A stretch of 64,000 nt of DNA from Rhodoferax sp. (GTDB lineage Bacteria; Pseudomonadota; Gammaproteobacteria; Burkholderiales; Burkholderiaceae_C): NCBI RefSeq assembly GCF_030697375.1, contig NZ_JAUYQD010000057.1:87580-151579 (forward strand), given 5' to 3'. The position numbers and the translations under genes were made by a program. Under the pieces are notes generated by a model. The model saw nothing but the letters and a program-made list of their open reading frames with translations. It searched no databases and had not been told where the DNA came from. The stretch's first letter is position 1, and each line of letters starts with the position of its first letter. Below are positions 60,632 through 64,000 of this stretch, one piece after another.

Positions 60632-61966
60632 TCATGACGAGTCCTGTTCCACAAGCTCCCTGACAATGGCCAATGCCCCCGGCAGGTCCTCGCTGGCAAC
60701 CGACCCCAGCGCCACGCGAATCGCATGCGGCACATGGGTGGTGGTGGCGAAGCCTTCCGCAGTGGACACCGACACCCCCCGCTGGGCCAGCGCGGCGGCG
60801 ATGCGGTCCGCACGCTGGTCTTCGCCCAGTGGCAACCAGACGAAGTAGGAGTTGGGATGCCGCACCAGTGGCAGCCCGGCGAGTGCCTTCAGCGCAATGG
60901 CCTGGCGCCGGGCGGCGTCGGCACGTTTCTCGGCCTCCAGGCGGGCAACGGTGCCGTCTTCAATCCAGGCGCAGGCGATGGACGTGATCACCCCGGCGGT
61001 GTTCCATGCGGTGGCGCGCACGGCGCGCTCGATGGGCGCGATCAGCACCTGCGATGCCGCGACAAAGCCAAAGCGCAGGCCGGTGGCGACGCTCTTGGAG
61101 ATGCTTGACAAATAGACCGTGCGCTCCGGCGCCAGGGTTGCGATGGGCGCGGGCGCATCGGGCGCGAGGTAGGCATAGGACGCGTCCTCGATCACCAGCA
61201 GGTCGTGGGCCCGCGCTATTCTCACCAGGCGCTTGCGTGCGCGTACATCCATCACGCAACCCAGCGGGTTGTGCAAGGTGGGCATGGTGTAGATGGCGCG
61301 CACGGGCCGCGCTTGGCACAGGCGCTCCAGCGCGTCCAGGTCGGTGCCGGCGGGGCCGACGGGCACCGGCGCCAGGTCCAGCCGCAGGTGCTCGGCCAGC
61401 ACGCGAAAGCCAGGGTAGGTCAGCGCATCCACGGCCACGATGTCACCGGGGTTCAACAGGCCCATCGCGGCCACGGCCATGCCGTGCTGCGCACCGTTGA
61501 CGATCAGAACCTGGTCGCCGCTCACCTGCAGTTGGCGGGCCTGCAAGTGCCGGGCCACGATGGCGCGCTCGTGGGGGCGCCCGCCATAGGGGTGGTAGTG
61601 CAGCAGGGATTCCAGATCGCCCGATGCGGCCAGTCGGCGCAGGGCGTCGCGCAGCAAGTCGGTCTGGCCAGCCACGCTGGGGTAGTTGAACGACAGGTCG
61701 ATGGCGCTGGCGGCGGGGGTGGCCAGATCGGCACCCGCTCCGCGCGGGTAGGACTGGTCGCGCACAAAGGTGCCACGGCCGGTCTCGCCGACAACCAGGC
61801 CTATGGCTTCCAGCTCGGCATACACACGGCTCGCGGTGGCCAGCGCCAGGCCATGGGTCTGGGCGAGTTGGCGGTGGGTCGGCAGGCGGAATGCGGGCCG
61901 CAGCCGCCCGGTGCGGATGTCTGCCGCTAGTGCGTCAACGACCTGTTTGTACCGAATCTGGCCCAT
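60632..61966 (-). CDS. MocR-type regulator with aminotransferase domain
   Basis: A 444-residue GntR-MocR protein. It has an N-terminal winged helix (about 1-68, LPTHRQLAQTHGLALATASR) and a fold-type I aminotransferase-like domain with the PLP-binding Lys in SSISKSVATGLRFGF. MocR regulators use PLP as a cofactor to sense metabolites. The ATG at 61966 was chosen because upstream codons add no recognised sequence. It is divergent from the PfpI-family gene and may control it. Confidence 0.9.
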   Translation of the reverse strand: MGQIRYKQVVDALAADIRTGRLRPAFRLPTHRQLAQTHGLALATASRVYAELEAIGLVVGETGRGTFVRDQSYPRGAGADLATPAASAIDLSFNYPSVAGQTDLLRDALRRLAASGDLESLLHYHPYGGRPHERAIVARHLQARQLQVSGDQVLIVNGAQHGMAVAAMGLLNPGDIVAVDALTYPGFRVLAEHLRLDLAPVPVGPAGTDLDALERLCQARPVRAIYTMPTLHNPLGCVMDVRARKRLVRIARAHDLLVIEDASYAYLAPDAPAPIATLAPERTVYLSSISKSVATGLRFGFVAASQVLIAPIERAVRATAWNTAGVITSIACAWIEDGTVARLEAEKRADAARRQAIALKALAGLPLVRHPNSYFVWLPLGEDQRADRIAAALAQRGVSVSTAEGFATTTHVPHAIRVALGSVASEDLPGALAIVRELVEQDSS

Positions 61967-61998
61967 GGTGTGCTCGCTAGCGTATCTATGACAATTTT

Positions 61999-62028
61999 TT
62001 GATTGTATTGAGTTCCCCCCCATACGAT
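61999..62028 (+). promoter_or_regulatory. predicted promoter of the PfpI-family gene
   Basis: TTGATT (-35) and TACGAT (-10) are 18 bases apart, about 60 bases upstream of the start at 62085. A short inverted repeat (CAAT...ATTG at 61992-62005) overlaps the -35 and could be a MocR contact. Confidence 0.4.
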
Positions 62029-62084
62029 GGCATCTTTCGCCATCCCATCATTCACGCGGGCACAGCCCCATAAGGAAACACACC

Positions 62085-62699
62085 ATGCGCATTGCCATTC
62101 TGGCCTTTGACGGTTTCAACGAACTCGACTCACTCATCGCACTCGGCATCTTGAACCGGGTCAAAAAACCGGACTGGCAGGTGGCCCTGGTCTGCCCCAC
62201 GCCCAAGGTGCGCTCCATGAACGGCATCGTGGTGGAGGCCCAGGCCCCGCTTGCCTATGCCCGTGATGCCGATGCGGTGCTGATTGGCAGCGGCATGCAG
62301 ACCCGCAATGTGGTCAAGGACGATGTGCTGATGGCGCAGTTGGACTTTGACCCGGCCCGCCAACTGCTGGGGGCCCAATGCTCCGGTGCGCTGGTGCTGG
62401 CCAAACTGGGCCTGCTCAATGGCGTGCCCGCCTGCACCGACCTGACCACCAAGCCATGGGTGCAAGAGGCCGGCATCACGGTGCTGAACCAGCCCTTCAC
62501 CGCCCAGGGCAATGTGGCCACGGCCGGCGGCTGCCTGGCCGCGCCCTACCTGGCCGCGTGGGTGATTGCGCGGCTGGCCGGCATCGAGGCGGCGGAAGAA
62601 GCGATGTACTACTTTGCCCCGGTCGGCGAAAAGGAGGCTTTTGTGGAGCGTGCCCTGGGGCATATCGCACAGCAGGTGACTGTTTACACTTCCGCGTGA
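62085..62699 (+). CDS. DJ-1/PfpI-family protein
   Basis: A 204-residue protein of the DJ-1/PfpI superfamily. The nucleophile-elbow Cys is C99 in GAQCSGALVL, and the conserved acidic residue near the start is E13 (FDGFNELDSL). Members include amidases, glyoxalases and AraC-like sensors; this stand-alone form is likely an enzyme. A ribosome site (AAGGA) precedes the ATG. It is divergent from the MocR regulator and 30 bases ahead of a methyltransferase gene. Confidence 0.9.
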   Translation: MRIAILAFDGFNELDSLIALGILNRVKKPDWQVALVCPTPKVRSMNGIVVEAQAPLAYARDADAVLIGSGMQTRNVVKDDVLMAQLDFDPARQLLGAQCSGALVLAKLGLLNGVPACTDLTTKPWVQEAGITVLNQPFTAQGNVATAGGCLAAPYLAAWVIARLAGIEAAEEAMYYFAPVGEKEAFVERALGHIAQQVTVYTSA

Positions 62700-62729
62700 C
62701 CAACAACGCCATGTGCGCCCTACTGCCCT

Positions 62730-63671
62730 ATGCAAGCCTTGCTGAACGCCATCGCAAAGATGGACCTGCCCACCGATGCCCAGCGCGTATTCCATGGCCG
62801 GGGCGGCCTGTATCCCGGCTGCGAGCACTGGGTGCTGGACGCCTACCCTCCGGTCTGGGTGCTGACCAGCTTCCAATCGGTCACCGTCGATGAACTGGCG
62901 TCCATCCATGCCGCCCTGTCTGACCGCCTGCGGCAAATCGCCCCGGACCAGGCCCTCAACTGGGTTTTCCAGTGCCGATTGGACGGGCAAACAGAAACTA
63001 AGGCGATGGCCGGCAGCGTACCCGAACCGCATGTGGTCACGGAAAACGGAACGCAGTACCGGGTGCATGTGCTCAGGGGCCAAAACCATGGCCTGTTTCT
63101 CGACATGGCTGAGGGCCGGCGCTGGGTGCGAGAGCATGCCGCAGCCCACCCGGGGCTCAAGGTGCTCAACCTATTCGCCTACACCTGCGCCTTCTCCGTA
63201 GTGGCACGGCAAGCTGGAGCCCGGCAGGTGGTCAATTTGGACATGAGCCACGGGGCGCTGGCCATCGGCCAGCAAAACCACCAACTCAACGGCCTGACCT
63301 CCGGAGCCAGCTTCCTGGCCCACGACATCTTCACGACCTGGGGCAAGATCAGCCGAGGGGGCCCGTATGACCTGATCATTCTCGACCCGCCCAGCTACCA
63401 AAAAGGCAGCTTCGTGGCCACCAAAGACTACGCACGCCTGATGCGACGCCTGCCCGACCTGCTCGAACTGGGTGGCCACGCCTTGCTGTGCCTGAACGCA
63501 CCGGAGCTGGGGATGGCTTTTTTGCAAGACCAAATGCAAGAACTTGCCCCCGACCTGACGTTTGCGCAGCGCCTGCCGAATCCCCCAGCGTTTGCGGACG
63601 TGTCGGCCGAGCGAGCGCTCAAGGTGCTGGTGTACCAGGGGCCTACTACCCCACAGCCCGGCTCGTCTTGA
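62730..63671 (+). CDS. class I SAM-dependent methyltransferase
   Basis: A 313-residue methyltransferase related to RlmI/RlmK-type rRNA enzymes. Motif I is NLFAYTCAFSVVARQAGAR, and the substrate motif is DPPSY in LIILDPPSYQKGSF. A preceding domain (about 1-125) contains LFLDMAEGRRWV. The exact target is unknown. It follows the PfpI gene after 30 bases, and its 3' end overlaps the convergent VWA gene by 26 bases. Confidence 0.85.
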   Translation: MQALLNAIAKMDLPTDAQRVFHGRGGLYPGCEHWVLDAYPPVWVLTSFQSVTVDELASIHAALSDRLRQIAPDQALNWVFQCRLDGQTETKAMAGSVPEPHVVTENGTQYRVHVLRGQNHGLFLDMAEGRRWVREHAAAHPGLKVLNLFAYTCAFSVVARQAGARQVVNLDMSHGALAIGQQNHQLNGLTSGASFLAHDIFTTWGKISRGGPYDLIILDPPSYQKGSFVATKDYARLMRRLPDLLELGGHALLCLNAPELGMAFLQDQMQELAPDLTFAQRLPNPPAFADVSAERALKVLVYQGPTTPQPGSS

Positions 63672-64000
63672 TCCCCTGCCCTGCCGCCCACGCGCCCACA
63701 TCGTCTCGCCGTATGGCGGCTGCCATCAGGCCCGGGAAGGCATCGGGCGTGCAGGCAAAGCTGGGCACACCCAAGGCGGCCAGTTTGGCGGCCAGCTCAC
63801 GGTCGTAGGACGGGGCGCCTTCGTCGCTCAAGGCCAGCAGTGTGATGAACTGCACGCCAGCCTCCACCAGCTCCTGCGCACGGCGCAGCAGACCGGCTTC
63901 GACACCGCCTTCATACAAGTCGGATATCAACACCAGAATGGTGTTGCGCGGCTCCTGGATGATGGTTTGGCAGTAGCCCACCGCGCCATTGATGTCGGTG
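63646..64000 (-). CDS. VWA-domain protein, 3' part
   Basis: The frame runs off the right edge of the window; about 117 codons are visible. It shows the end of a von Willebrand A domain: TDINGAVGYCQTI (a metal-site Thr), then LVLISDLYEGG with the Asp of another metal-site segment. Similar proteins occur beside AAA ATPases of the MoxR class, but the upstream gene is outside the window, so this cannot be checked. The CDS is 5'-truncated here. Confidence 0.8.
   Translation of the reverse strand, partial: TDINGAVGYCQTIIQEPRNTILVLISDLYEGGVEAGLLRRAQELVEAGVQFITLLALSDEGAPSYDRELAAKLAALGVPSFACTPDAFPGLMAAAIRRDDVGAWAAGQGIKTSRAVG

Overview
The window looks like chromosomal DNA of a betaproteobacterium of the order Burkholderiales, most likely a Comamonadaceae member close to Rhodoferax. 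This is a judgement from gene content, not a database result. Supporting points are the surE-pcm-nlpD-rpoS-rlmD order, the earP-efp pair with Arg32 in EF-P, the high GC content and a short interspersed repeat of a kind I associate with this family. No rRNA genes, CRISPR array, insertion sequence, prophage or replication origin was seen. The genes are densely packed. No stretch over about 300 bases lacks a gene; the longest gaps are 10558-10857 (holds a tRNA), 11746-12089 (holds a terminator, a tRNA and a promoter), 44840-45073 (holds a repeat) and 60385-60631 (nothing recognised).

Region by region. 1-2504: iron and haem uptake (end of a PiuC-type hydroxylase, a possible 24-residue microprotein, tonB, exbB, exbD, hemP). 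2582-4389: a GlcG/HbpS protein, a BI-1 family membrane protein and a small lipoprotein. 4386-9468: the stationary-phase and repair operon surE-pcm-nlpD-rpoS-rlmD. 9583-17242: a quinone reductase, an RhtA-like exporter, ppiD, hupB, pgsA and uvrC, with tRNA genes for fMet, His and Val. 17319-19152: earP and efp. 19278-22679: a tightly coupled trio of an AMP-phosphorylase-type enzyme, a PRPP-synthetase homologue and a LOG-type nucleosidase. 22654-33694: transporters, rmuC, a REC protein, a hybrid kinase and a small metabolic operon. 33755-38463: two successive pairs of periplasmic binding protein and membrane diguanylate cyclase. 38534-43292: a LysR gene coupled to a ParB-like gene, and divergently an AhpD-like/cupin/unknown/TehA cluster. 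43280-49951: a chemoreceptor and an SMC-kleisin trio resembling MksFEB/Wadjet without a JetD nuclease. 50073-58775: another binding protein, a LysR/EamA pair, a two-component system and two large exported proteins. 58845-64000: an AraC regulator, an RCK channel with an unusual filter, a MocR/PfpI pair, a methyltransferase and the end of a VWA protein.

The most unusual feature is a family of about 55-65 bp repeats, eight copies in 64 kb. Four copies lie at gene ends. All four are oriented with the minus-strand gene before them, and all end in a small GC hairpin followed by a T-rich tract, as a 3'-end or terminator element would. Four other copies lie inside genes (rlmD, rpoS and twice in earP) without breaking the reading frame. 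The most interesting possible pathway is the nucleotide trio at 19278-22679, whose predicted reactions all concern the base-ribose-phosphate bond of nucleotides.
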